Shown piece by piece: positions 17,547 through 26,132 of a stretch of DNA of 32,505 bases. Within the stretch, counting starts at the first letter, position 1. Every line of letters begins with the position of its first letter. The DNA lies in assembly GCA_025358555.1 (NCBI GenBank), contig JANYJD010000306.1:1-32505 (forward strand). Direction: 5' to 3'. The translations under genes and the position numbers were made by a program. The notes beneath the pieces are model-generated. The model was not told the origin of the DNA and made no database searches. It saw only the letters and a program-made list of their open reading frames with translations. This stretch comes from Rhodoferax sp. GTDB taxonomy: Bacteria; Pseudomonadota; Gammaproteobacteria; Burkholderiales; Burkholderiaceae_C.

Positions 17547-18485
17547 TTAAGCGTGGCGATCCACCACCATGTGGGCCAGCGCGCGCAATGCCGCAGTGCG
17601 CGCCAGGCCGCTGGCATCCAGCGCGGCCAATGCCTCCAGCAGCAGCTCCTGGGCATGCGCGCGGGAGCGTTCCAGCCCAAGCAACGACACGTATGTGGGC
17701 TTGTCGCCAACCGCGTCCTTGCCCGCCGTTTTGCCCAGCGTGGCAGAGTCAGCCGTGACATCCAGAATATCGTCCACCACCTGAAACGCCAGGCCTATGG
17801 CCGCGCCGTAATTTGCAAGCGCAGCGTGTGCTGCAACCGCTTGCTCACGGCACGCCGCAACCTCGGCGCAGGCGGCTCCCATAAGCACACTGCCCTGCAA
17901 CAGCGCCCCGGTTTTGAGGCGGTGCATTTCGCGCAACTGGCGCTCGGTCAAGGTGTGGCCGACGCTGGCCAGGTCAATCGCCTGGCCGCCCGCCATGCCC
18001 GCGCTGCCCGCCGCCTGGGCCAGCAGGCGGCACAACCGGGCCTGCAGCACGGCTGGAATGCCCGCCTCATCGGGGGTGAGAATTTCAAACGCCAGCGCCT
18101 GCAGGGCATCACCCGCCAGCAGCGCCTGCGCCTCGCCAAATTTGACGTGTACCGTGGGTTTGCCCCGGCGCAGCACGTCGTTGTCCATGCACGGCAAATC
18201 ATCGTGCACCAGCGAATAAGCGTGGATGAGTTCGGTGGCGCAGGCGGCGCGCAAGGCAGCCTGCGGGTTGCCGCCCACCGCCTCGCAACTAGCCAGCACC
18301 AACAAGGGCCGCAGCCGCTTGCCGCCGTCCAGCACGGCGTAGCGCATGGCGTCCACCAGGGCGGCAGGGGCGCCGTGGTCCAGGCCGTGCGGCGCGTCTG
18401 CGGTGACCCAAACGTCCAGAGCCTGCTCCACGCGGGCCAGTTGGTCCTGGCTCCAGCCGGCGAAGTCAAAGCCAGTGACTGACAT
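17547..18485 (-). CDS. ispA: Polyprenyl diphosphate synthase (farnesyl/geranyl type)
   Basis: LDGGKRLRPLLVLAS, LIHAYSLVHDDLPCMDND (first Asp-rich motif), GLAFQVVDDILDVTAD (second); upstream of dxs. Confidence 0.94.
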   Translation of the reverse strand: MSVTGFDFAGWSQDQLARVEQALDVWVTADAPHGLDHGAPAALVDAMRYAVLDGGKRLRPLLVLASCEAVGGNPQAALRAACATELIHAYSLVHDDLPCMDNDVLRRGKPTVHVKFGEAQALLAGDALQALAFEILTPDEAGIPAVLQARLCRLLAQAAGSAGMAGGQAIDLASVGHTLTERQLREMHRLKTGALLQGSVLMGAACAEVAACREQAVAAHAALANYGAAIGLAFQVVDDILDVTADSATLGKTAGKDAVGDKPTYVSLLGLERSRAHAQELLLEALAALDASGLARTAALRALAHMVVDRHA

Positions 18486-18496
18486 CGACGCGGGTC

Positions 18497-18778
18497 TCAC
18501 CCGGGGGTCCATGTTTTCATCACACCGTCATCCAGCACCTTGATCTGATTTTCAACCGTTTGCAACTGGTCACGGCAAAACGCCAGCAGCTCGGCACCGC
18601 GCTGGTAGCCGGTCAGCAGTTGCGCAAGCGGCATGTCGCCCGATTCAAGCTTGCCCACCAGAGCCTCAAGTTCGGCAAGCGCTGCCTCGTAATTGGCGGG
18701 TGGCGGGGAAGCTGCCGGGGCGGGAGCAGAAGCGGAAGCAGAACCAGCGGAAGCAGTAGAGGCAATTGCCTTGGCCAT
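18497..18778 (-). CDS. xseB: Exodeoxyribonuclease VII small subunit
   Basis: [55 protein letters not shown]; upstream of ispA. ATG at 18778. Confidence 0.9.
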   Translation of the reverse strand: MAKAIASTASAGSASASAPAPAASPPPANYEAALAELEALVGKLESGDMPLAQLLTGYQRGAELLAFCRDQLQTVENQIKVLDDGVMKTWTPG

Positions 18779-18896
18779 AAAACGTACGGTTGTGTGCAAT
18801 CCTTGATTTTAGGCGGTAGATTGTGCGGGCGACGACCCGGTGCGCACGGTTGCATGCCAGACGCAAACCCAACCAAGTCAAAATAGGAAAATACCA

Positions 18897-18955
18897 AAAA
18901 GCTATGTTTTAAATAGCTAACTATGCAATATTTACTAGGGCTACAGTGCGTTTTA
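18897..18955 (+). repeat. GCTA/TAGC dispersed repeat, copy 5
   Basis: aaaagctatgttttaaatagctaactatgcaatatttactagggctacagtgcgttttat upstream of xseB. Confidence 0.75.
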
Positions 18956-19107
18956 TCGAATTTCTGGCAAAGTGCGCTGCCACCATGCCCAGTTGCACCA
19001 AAAGACCCGCAGTTACAATGAAATTTACAATGCCAGCGCTTGAAACCAAGCCTGGCCGCGCCCCATTTGCCACGTCAACCTGCCAGTCACCTGAAGTCAG
19101 CTAATCT

Positions 19108-20286
19108 ATGTCTGATTTAAGTTCCCAGCTCCAACAAGCCTCCAGCCAGCTTTCCGTATCAAGCTACTTTGATGAAGCGCTTTTCAAGCGCGAGTCAGGC
19201 AGCATTTTCACGCGCGGCCCGCGCTATGTGGGCCACCAGCTCAGTGTGCCCCATCTGGGCGATTACGCCGCCCTCCCGCAGGAATCGGGCGGGCGCGCAC
19301 TCGTGCATACGCAGGCGGGCGTGGAGCTGATCTCCAACGTCTGCCGCCACCGGCAGTCGCTGCTTCTGAAGGGCCGGGGCTCGCTCAACGCTGCTGGCAA
19401 TGGACAACCCAGTGGCAATGGCAATATCGTATGCCCGCTGCACCACTGGACCTACAGCGCCAACAGCCCCACGGAAGGCCCCGGCAGCCTGAAAACCGGC
19501 ACCCTGGTCGGCGCGCCGCATTTTGCGCAAGACCCCTGCCTGAGCCTGAACAACTACCCGCTGCAAGCCTGGAACGGCCTGCTGTTCGAGAAAAACGCCG
19601 CCAGCCGCGATGTGGCGTTTGATCTGGCCCACATGGGCCCGCTGGCCGACCTTGATTTCTCAGGCCACGTGCTGGACCGCGTGGAGATGCACGAGTGCAA
19701 CTACAACTGGAAGACCTTTATCGAGGTCTACCTTGAGGACTACCACGTCGGCCCCTTCCACCCCGGCCTGGGCAGCATGGTGAGCTGTGAAGACCTGCGC
19801 TGGGAGTTCAAGGAACACTACTCGGTGCAAACCGTGGGCGTGGCCAACCGCCTGGGCCGGGCCGATGCCACGGGCGGCTCGCCGGTGTACGAGCGCTGGC
19901 AAAACGCGCTCTTGAAATACCGCAACGGTGTGCCGCCAAAGTACGGCGCCATCTGGCTCACCTGCTACCCCGGCGTGATGGTCGAGTGGTACCCGCATGT
20001 GCTCACGGTCTCAACCCTGCACCCCATGGGGCCGCAGAAAACCATGAACATGGTGGAGTTTTATTACCCCGAAGAGATTGCCGCCTTTGAGCGCGAGTTT
20101 GTCGAAGCACAGCAGGCCGCCTACATGGAAACCTGCGTGGAAGACGACGAGATCGCCCTGCGCATGGACGCCGGCCGCAAGGCGCTCATGCAGCGCGGGG
20201 ACAACGAGTTTGGCCCCTACCAGAGCCCCATGGAAGATGGCATGCAGCATTTTCATGAGTGGTACCGGCGGCAGATGAAATCTTAA
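19108..20286 (+). CDS. Rieske [2Fe-2S] aromatic ring-hydroxylating oxygenase, alpha-subunit type
   Basis: Rieske ligands in CRHRQSLLLKG...IVCPLHHWTY; mononuclear-iron region NYNWKTFIEVYLEDYHVGPFHPG. Confidence 0.88.
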   Translation: MSDLSSQLQQASSQLSVSSYFDEALFKRESGSIFTRGPRYVGHQLSVPHLGDYAALPQESGGRALVHTQAGVELISNVCRHRQSLLLKGRGSLNAAGNGQPSGNGNIVCPLHHWTYSANSPTEGPGSLKTGTLVGAPHFAQDPCLSLNNYPLQAWNGLLFEKNAASRDVAFDLAHMGPLADLDFSGHVLDRVEMHECNYNWKTFIEVYLEDYHVGPFHPGLGSMVSCEDLRWEFKEHYSVQTVGVANRLGRADATGGSPVYERWQNALLKYRNGVPPKYGAIWLTCYPGVMVEWYPHVLTVSTLHPMGPQKTMNMVEFYYPEEIAAFEREFVEAQQAAYMETCVEDDEIALRMDAGRKALMQRGDNEFGPYQSPMEDGMQHFHEWYRRQMKS

Positions 20287-20340
20287 ATGCTATATTTATA
20301 ATATCATTTCAAGCACTATTAGCGGGGGCTACATCTCAAT
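20285..20340 (+). repeat. GCTA/TAGC dispersed repeat, copy 6
   Basis: aaatgctatatttataatatcatttcaagcactattagcgggggctacatctcaat between two convergent stop codons. Confidence 0.65.
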
Positions 20341-21919
20341 CAGTATGTGTTGACTGACTTGCCTCAAGCGTTAAATTGATGACCGCAACCGGCTGGTTTG
20401 CATAGGCTTGGGCCACGTCGCTCTTGAGCTTGGCCAGGGCCGCTGCAGAAAAATACTTGCCTTTCAGAAACATCCCCGAGATTTTGGACAGGTTCGCCGC
20501 GCTGTCCACAGGATTGGCGTCCAGCAGCACCAGGTCGGCATTCTTGTTTTCATCAACTGTGCCCATGGTGGCTTCCCGGTTTAAAAATTGCGCGCCGTTC
20601 AAGGTGGTCATTTGCAAAATATCAAGCGGCGTAAGCCCGGCCGCTGCAAGCAGGGCAAACTCCTGATGCAGCGCAAAGCCCGGGATCACCCACGTGGCAC
20701 TTAGCAGGTTGCTGATGCTGGTGTCAGAGCCAGTCAGCATCTTCACACCGTTTTGCTTCATCAATTTGGTTATGCCAACCTCCAGGCCGTGGTACTGCTG
20801 GAAGGTGGCCCGAACCGGTGCTGGAAAGGCGGCCAAACGCTGCACCGCTGCGGCTTCCCACGTCGCCCGGCTGACCTTGCTGACGTAGATCAGGTTGGGG
20901 TCGGTGCGGTAGACCGAATCTTCGAGGAAACGCCCGGTGCGCACGCGGATAAGCGTGGGGACGTGCCAGGTCTCATTTTTTGCGAATGTCTGCGCCAGAG
21001 CCTGGCATTTGCTGGCGTCATAGGTGTTGAATACGCGCTGAAAAAGAGGTGCGTTCAGCACATTGGTTGCAAAGCTGGGCGGGTTGGGCGCCGGGGTCAC
21101 GCCGTTGCCGCTGAGCAGCGTGGCGCGAATGCTGTCCTCGTCGGCCGAACAGTCAAGCAGCGCGCCCATGCTGGACCCCAGATGCTCGACCGCCCTCCAG
21201 CCCGCGTTGGATGACTCTTTTGCGCTGAGCGAAGGGTTGAGGTGACCGGCCACACCCAGTCCCTGTGTTTTGGCTTCAGCAAGCATGGCCAGGCTGGCGT
21301 CGCGGGAGGCACCAATCGTTTTGATGAAACCCACCCCATAGGCTTTTTGCGCCTGCACTTCCAGCGTTGCAGCCGCAGCCGATACAGCTGCCGCTGGTGG
21401 CGCGCCGCCGTCAAACCCGGGGATCGGCGGAAAGCCGATGATGCGCCCCGGAATCTGCAAAATCTCGGGCGCATCGAACTTGCCGGCCGCCACATCTGCG
21501 TTGTGTTGCCTGGCACGCGCCACAAAATCGGGCGAGCCCCCCATTTCACGGATACCGGTAATGCCATTGGCGATGAACAATTTTTGAAGCAGCGGCAGCT
21601 CTGGATCAGCCGGGGCAACATTGAACAGATGGGTGTGCATGTCCAGATAGCCCGGCACAACGAACTTGCCCGTGGCGTCAATCGCCTGCGCAGTCCCCGT
21701 GGCCCGAATGGAGGAACGGGTGATCTTCAGGATTTTTGTTCCGTCAATCACGACATTCATACCTGTCAGCAAAGTGCCATCACGCGTATTGACGACATTG
21801 ACGTTCTGGATGACGCTGCCACTCGCAATGTCAATCGGGTCGCTGCCGCCGCAGGCAACGATGATGAGGCCGAGTACCGCTGTTGAGGTGCCAGCGAGTG
21901 CAAATTTTTTGAGTTTCAT
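20336..21919 (-). CDS. Amidohydrolase-family lipoprotein
   Basis: From ATG 21919: MKLKKFALAGTSTAVLGLIIVACGGSDP (lipobox), IDATGKFVVPGYLDMHTHLFN metal motif, TGSDTSISNL near the C-terminus. Confidence 0.85.
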   Translation of the reverse strand: MKLKKFALAGTSTAVLGLIIVACGGSDPIDIASGSVIQNVNVVNTRDGTLLTGMNVVIDGTKILKITRSSIRATGTAQAIDATGKFVVPGYLDMHTHLFNVAPADPELPLLQKLFIANGITGIREMGGSPDFVARARQHNADVAAGKFDAPEILQIPGRIIGFPPIPGFDGGAPPAAAVSAAAATLEVQAQKAYGVGFIKTIGASRDASLAMLAEAKTQGLGVAGHLNPSLSAKESSNAGWRAVEHLGSSMGALLDCSADEDSIRATLLSGNGVTPAPNPPSFATNVLNAPLFQRVFNTYDASKCQALAQTFAKNETWHVPTLIRVRTGRFLEDSVYRTDPNLIYVSKVSRATWEAAAVQRLAAFPAPVRATFQQYHGLEVGITKLMKQNGVKMLTGSDTSISNLLSATWVIPGFALHQEFALLAAAGLTPLDILQMTTLNGAQFLNREATMGTVDENKNADLVLLDANPVDSAANLSKISGMFLKGKYFSAAALAKLKSDVAQAYANQPVAVINLTLEASQSTHTD

Positions 21920-22038
21920 GGTGTGTCTCCGTTTAATGAGGGTGTTGTTGAGTGAGGGGCTGCGGGACGGGTAGCGACGAGGGAACGAAAAAAAAGGTGA
22001 GCGAACAAGGCGCTTGAATCTTTGCGCCAGTCTTTGCG

Positions 22039-22926
22039 TCAAGCCGCAAATGGCAATTCGTCGGGCTCAGGAATCACGGTGTTCTGGATGTAGCCAATGC
22101 CATCAATCTCGACCCGCATTACGTCACCCACTTTCAGCCATGAAGGCGGGGTCATGGCCACACCGACGCCTGAAGGCGTGCCGGTGGCCAGCAGGTCGCC
22201 TGGCTCCAGCGTCATCACGGTCGAGAGGTAGGCAATCTGGTGGTAAATGTTGTAGACCATCTCGCTGGTGTTCACCGCCTGACGCACCTGCCCGTTGACC
22301 AGCATGCGCAGGTTGAGGTTGTGCGGATCGGCAACCTCATCGTCCGTCACGATCCATGGGCCAGTTGGGCCGGTGGTGTTGAACGATTTGCCCAAGGTCA
22401 TGGTGGCAGAGCGCTTTTGCCAGTCGCGTACCGACACGTCGTTGCAGACCATGTAGCCGGCAATCACCGAGCGCGCCTCGGCCACCGGCACATGACGGCA
22501 GCGCTTGCCGATTACCACGCAAAGTTCTGCCTCGTAATCCAGGTTGTCGGACACCCGGGGCATATGCACGGCGTCGAACGGGCCGTTGACACAGGACACC
22601 TGTTTGTTGAACCAGACCTGGCTGTCGGGAACCTGCACGCCGAGCTGGCGCGCCTCTGCGGCGTGCTTGGCGTAGTTCATGCCAATGGCCAGGAACTTGC
22701 TGGGGTTGGGCACAGGTGCCTCCAGCCGCACGTCGGCCAGTGGATAAACCACGCCAACATCCGCGCTGACATCGCGGGCCCGGCGCATCATGGCCGCGCC
22801 GCCAGACAGAAGTTCTCGCATGGTGCGGGGCAGGCTGTCGTCAGATGCTGGAAGATCCACAACCTGGTTGCCGACCACTTTGCCGATGGAGCGGTGCTCG
22901 CGGCACGAAAAAGTGATGAGTTTCAT
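22039..22926 (-). CDS. Fumarylacetoacetate hydrolase (FAH) family protein
   Basis: KFLAIGMNYAKHAAEA...VWFNKQVSCVNGPFDAVHMPRVSDNLDYEAELCVVIGK...AGYMVCNDVSVRDWQ...GDLLATGTPSGVG. Confidence 0.92.
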   Translation of the reverse strand: MKLITFSCREHRSIGKVVGNQVVDLPASDDSLPRTMRELLSGGAAMMRRARDVSADVGVVYPLADVRLEAPVPNPSKFLAIGMNYAKHAAEARQLGVQVPDSQVWFNKQVSCVNGPFDAVHMPRVSDNLDYEAELCVVIGKRCRHVPVAEARSVIAGYMVCNDVSVRDWQKRSATMTLGKSFNTTGPTGPWIVTDDEVADPHNLNLRMLVNGQVRQAVNTSEMVYNIYHQIAYLSTVMTLEPGDLLATGTPSGVGVAMTPPSWLKVGDVMRVEIDGIGYIQNTVIPEPDELPFAA

Positions 22927-22953
22927 GATGATTTGACGTGTAGCGTGTTGGGT

Positions 22954-23907
22954 TCAAACGGTTTCTGGGGCCGGTGCTGGCGCCGCCACCGTGAGGCCCT
23001 GCATTTGGGCAAAAACTGCCGGCGGCTGGTGGCCCCAGATGCTGATGCGGTTGTACTCGCGTACATCGTTCCAGTTATCCGTAATCTGCCGACCGGTAGC
23101 ACCCACCTCGACCTGCCAGCCATCCGGCCCGATGCTGTAAAAACTCACCATGCCGTCGTTCTCATGCTGGCCCAGCATGTTGGCAAGCGGCGTACCCGCA
23201 GCCAGCGCGCGCTCAAAGGCCGCGCCCACTTCTGCGACCCGCTTGACTTCAAAGTTGATGTGGTGCAGTTTTTGCGGAACTTCGGGCGCCGGTATCTGGG
23301 CGATGGCAAGTGAATGGTGTCTGGCGTTGCAGTGAAAGAAGGACACTTTCAACTCGACCGGCCCCATCGGCATGCGCAGGGTGTCAGACAGCTTCAAGCC
23401 CAGGCCTTCCAGCGCAAACTTGCGTGAGGCTTCGTACGCGTCAGCCCCGGCAACGCCAAAAACGAAATGGCCAAAGCCCTGGTTGCCCGTCACAAAGCCA
23501 TTGGGGTACATCGCGCTCTTGAAAGGCGTGGCGGCGTTCTCAAGCCCCAGCACCACTTCAACCTCCACCCCCCAGGGCGCGGGCACACGGACCATCTCGG
23601 CCACGCGGCGTTCCTTGTTCTGGGCAGCGGTTCCCGGCACCGGATCTAGATCCAGCTTTCGCAGGCGCGTCACAACGCCGTCGAAGGCCGTGCGGCTGCT
23701 GACTTCAAAGCCGATGCAAGTGGCGTCGTTGGCCGACCCCTGGGCCAGCACCACACGCTGGGCCTTGCCGTCGGCCCGCCAGGTGACGGCGCCGCCCGGC
23801 GTGGGCGCGCCGGGCATCAGGCCAATGACCTCGCCCAAGTAGGTATTGACGGCAGCCGGGTTGCGGCTTTCCAGCACGATGTAGGCAGATTCAATCTCGG
23901 TGTTCAT
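22954..23907 (-). CDS. Type I extradiol ring-cleavage dioxygenase-like VOC protein
   Basis: Two-module VOC layout with metal-ligand candidates GFGHFVFGV, LHHINFEV and WQVEVG; between Rieske oxygenase and FAH genes. Confidence 0.82.
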   Translation of the reverse strand: MNTEIESAYIVLESRNPAAVNTYLGEVIGLMPGAPTPGGAVTWRADGKAQRVVLAQGSANDATCIGFEVSSRTAFDGVVTRLRKLDLDPVPGTAAQNKERRVAEMVRVPAPWGVEVEVVLGLENAATPFKSAMYPNGFVTGNQGFGHFVFGVAGADAYEASRKFALEGLGLKLSDTLRMPMGPVELKVSFFHCNARHHSLAIAQIPAPEVPQKLHHINFEVKRVAEVGAAFERALAAGTPLANMLGQHENDGMVSFYSIGPDGWQVEVGATGRQITDNWNDVREYNRISIWGHQPPAVFAQMQGLTVAAPAPAPETV

Positions 23908-25061
23908 GATGTTTGCTCGTGTAGTTGTCGCTGTGTTTCGGGTTGTGCATCGGGTTGTGCATCGGGGGGCGCATTGGGGGGCGCATTGGGGGGCGCATTG
24001 GGTATGGGCGCCTCCCTGTTGGCAGACTCCTTGGCTGTGGCTTCTTTCTCAATCATTGCGGCCACCAGTTTGCGCGCATGCACCAGGCCCGCGTCAGAGG
24101 CAATCATCACCAGGGGCACTCCGCCCTGCCTGTCCAGCGACGCCTGCTGCGCCTCTACCACCACCTTGTCTTCTGCAAATGTGGGTGGCAGGCTGGTCAG
24201 CAGCTTGTTGCGGCCCTCGGGCTCGTCTGGTGAATAGGTACGCGCACCCGACCAGAAATAGTGGGTGCTCTTTTCGGTCTCTGGTGTCTGCAGGTTCAAG
24301 CCCCTGAAGGCCAGGCCGCCTTCGCGGTTGCCCTCGCGCGCGCCGGTGCCCACGTCTTTGGCGCCGGTGTGAATGCGCACCACGGCGGGCGGGAAGAAGT
24401 CAATCTCCATCCAGCGGTCAACCGTTGGCGTGTTGAACTTGTGCCCGGCCGTGTAGGCAGGCGGCGGCACAGAGTTCATCATCCAGCGCGTCACGTTGAC
24501 GCTGGCGTCAGAGCGCGTGGTTTGGGTTTCTGCTTCTGAGTGCGCCTGCGGTGTGCCGCCTATGGTGCGCTGGTGCACATAGCCCACATGCGTGAGGTCC
24601 ATCAGGTTGTCGGTGATCAACTGGTAGTTGGCGTTGATGGAATACCTGTCCTTGATCCAGGCCCAGCCGGGGTCGTTGTGCCAGGGGTGGCGAATGATCA
24701 GCGCCGGGTCGGCCAGCGCGGGCTCGCCCATCCAGATCCAGAGCATTTCATCCTGCTCGACAACCGGGTAGCTCCTGACCTTGGCCTTAAGCGGCACACG
24801 CTCCTGCCCCGGCACCTTGACGCAAACGCCCTGGCGGTCATAGACCAGCCCGTGGTAGCCGCACTGAAGCTGGTCGCCAATCACGCAACCGTGCGACAGC
24901 GGCAAGGCGCGGTGGCAGCAGCGGTCTTCCAGCGCGAGCGCGGTGCCGTCTTCGGTGCGGTAAAACACCACCGGCTGGTTCAGCAACACCCGGCCCAGGA
25001 GACCTTGCGGTTTGATTTCATCGGCCCAGGCACCCAGGTACCAAGCGTTGTAGGCGAACAT
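23904..25061 (-). CDS. Rieske oxygenase of the vanillate demethylase/phthalate oxygenase type
   Basis: MFAYNAWYLGAWADEI...LEDRCCHRALPLSHGCVIGDQLQCGYHGLVYD (Rieske), NYQLITDNLMDLTHVGYVHQRTIG (mononuclear iron); ATGA overlap with the dioxygenase gene. Confidence 0.92.
   Translation of the reverse strand: MFAYNAWYLGAWADEIKPQGLLGRVLLNQPVVFYRTEDGTALALEDRCCHRALPLSHGCVIGDQLQCGYHGLVYDRQGVCVKVPGQERVPLKAKVRSYPVVEQDEMLWIWMGEPALADPALIIRHPWHNDPGWAWIKDRYSINANYQLITDNLMDLTHVGYVHQRTIGGTPQAHSEAETQTTRSDASVNVTRWMMNSVPPPAYTAGHKFNTPTVDRWMEIDFFPPAVVRIHTGAKDVGTGAREGNREGGLAFRGLNLQTPETEKSTHYFWSGARTYSPDEPEGRNKLLTSLPPTFAEDKVVVEAQQASLDRQGGVPLVMIASDAGLVHARKLVAAMIEKEATAKESANREAPIPNAPPNAPPNAPPDAQPDAQPETQRQLHEQTS
23943..24008. 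repeat. 12-nt tandem repeats encoding NAPP/DAQP C-terminal tail
   Basis: gcatcgggttgt x2 then gcattggggggc-type units x3; protein tail NAPPNAPPNAPPDAQPDAQPETQ. Confidence 0.85.
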
Positions 25062-25108
25062 GTCATGTCTCCAGTCAGTGACGGGTGGGCGAGCTGCTTG
25101 CGCTGTGC

Positions 25109-26098
25109 TTATTGCGGCTTCGCGCCAACATCCTGCAGCACTTTTTCCCAACGCAGGCGATCGTCCGTCCAGTACTTGCCAAATTGGGCCGGTGTCATGC
25201 TTTTTGCATACACACCAAAGCTGTCAAAACGCTCGGTCAACTCGGGTTCACGCACCACTTTTGCCACATCCAGATTGATTCGCTCAATCGCTTTGTCGCT
25301 CGTGCCTTTGGGCGCTACGATGCCGAACCAGCCGTTCACCACCATGCCGGGGTAGGTTTCGCTCACTGCCGCCGTCTGCGGCCGGTTGGCCATGCGGCCG
25401 TCGGAAAACAGGGCAATTGCCTTGAGCTTGCCGCCCTTAACCATGGGCTCAATGGGTGGAATCCCGTCAATGATCAGTTGGGCGTCGTTGTTCATGACAG
25501 CGGCGATGGCGGCACCGCTATTGGTATAGGGCACAGACCGCAGGGGCACACCCGCTGCTTTCGCCAACACCTCGACCGTCAGGTGCGGCACAGAATAGAT
25601 GAACGGCGAAGTGACGACAAACGTGTCAGGACTTTTGCGGGCCTGAGCAATCACGTCGGCTACCGTGTTCATGGCAGACGTTGCGTTCACCGCCATCATC
25701 ATCGGGCCTTCGGCCACCAGGGCGACCGGCACAAAATCACGCACCACATCAACCTGGGTGCTTTTGAACATGTAGGGCGTCAGCGTCAGCACCGAGGCCG
25801 GTACAAACGCGAAAGTGTGGTCATCCTGCGTACCGCTCTTGATGGCTCCAAGTCCGATGTTGCCACCCGCGCCGGGGCGGTTCTCGACGATCACAGGCTG
25901 TCCCCACAGTTTTGACAGCTTGTCGCCCATCACCCGGGCCACGATGTCGGGCGCGGTACCGGCAGGCGACGGCACCCACAGGCGAACCGGTTTGGTGGGC
26001 CAGCCAGCGGGCGCTGCCGTCTGGGCCTGTGCTACGCCATTGGCCAGCAGGGCTGCGGCACAAACAGCAAGGGCGGTACGACGTTTGAGTGAGGTCAT
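25109..26098 (-). CDS. Tripartite tricarboxylate transporter-type substrate-binding protein (Bug/TctC family)
   Basis: WPTKPVRLWVPSPAGTAPDIVARVMGDKLSKLWGQPVIVENRPGAGGNIG... is a strong Bug-family signature. Confidence 0.95.
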   Translation of the reverse strand: MTSLKRRTALAVCAAALLANGVAQAQTAAPAGWPTKPVRLWVPSPAGTAPDIVARVMGDKLSKLWGQPVIVENRPGAGGNIGLGAIKSGTQDDHTFAFVPASVLTLTPYMFKSTQVDVVRDFVPVALVAEGPMMMAVNATSAMNTVADVIAQARKSPDTFVVTSPFIYSVPHLTVEVLAKAAGVPLRSVPYTNSGAAIAAVMNNDAQLIIDGIPPIEPMVKGGKLKAIALFSDGRMANRPQTAAVSETYPGMVVNGWFGIVAPKGTSDKAIERINLDVAKVVREPELTERFDSFGVYAKSMTPAQFGKYWTDDRLRWEKVLQDVGAKPQ

Positions 26099-26132
26099 GG
26101 GTTTTTCCTTTGAGGTTTAACGAAAACTGAAT

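Noticed and set aside
15481-18778. dxs-ispA-xseB order as a novel operon
   Set aside because: This isoprenoid/xseB arrangement is well known in proteobacteria.
23943-24008. Possible CRISPR-like array
   Set aside because: 12-nt contiguous tandem units inside a CDS, with no spacers.
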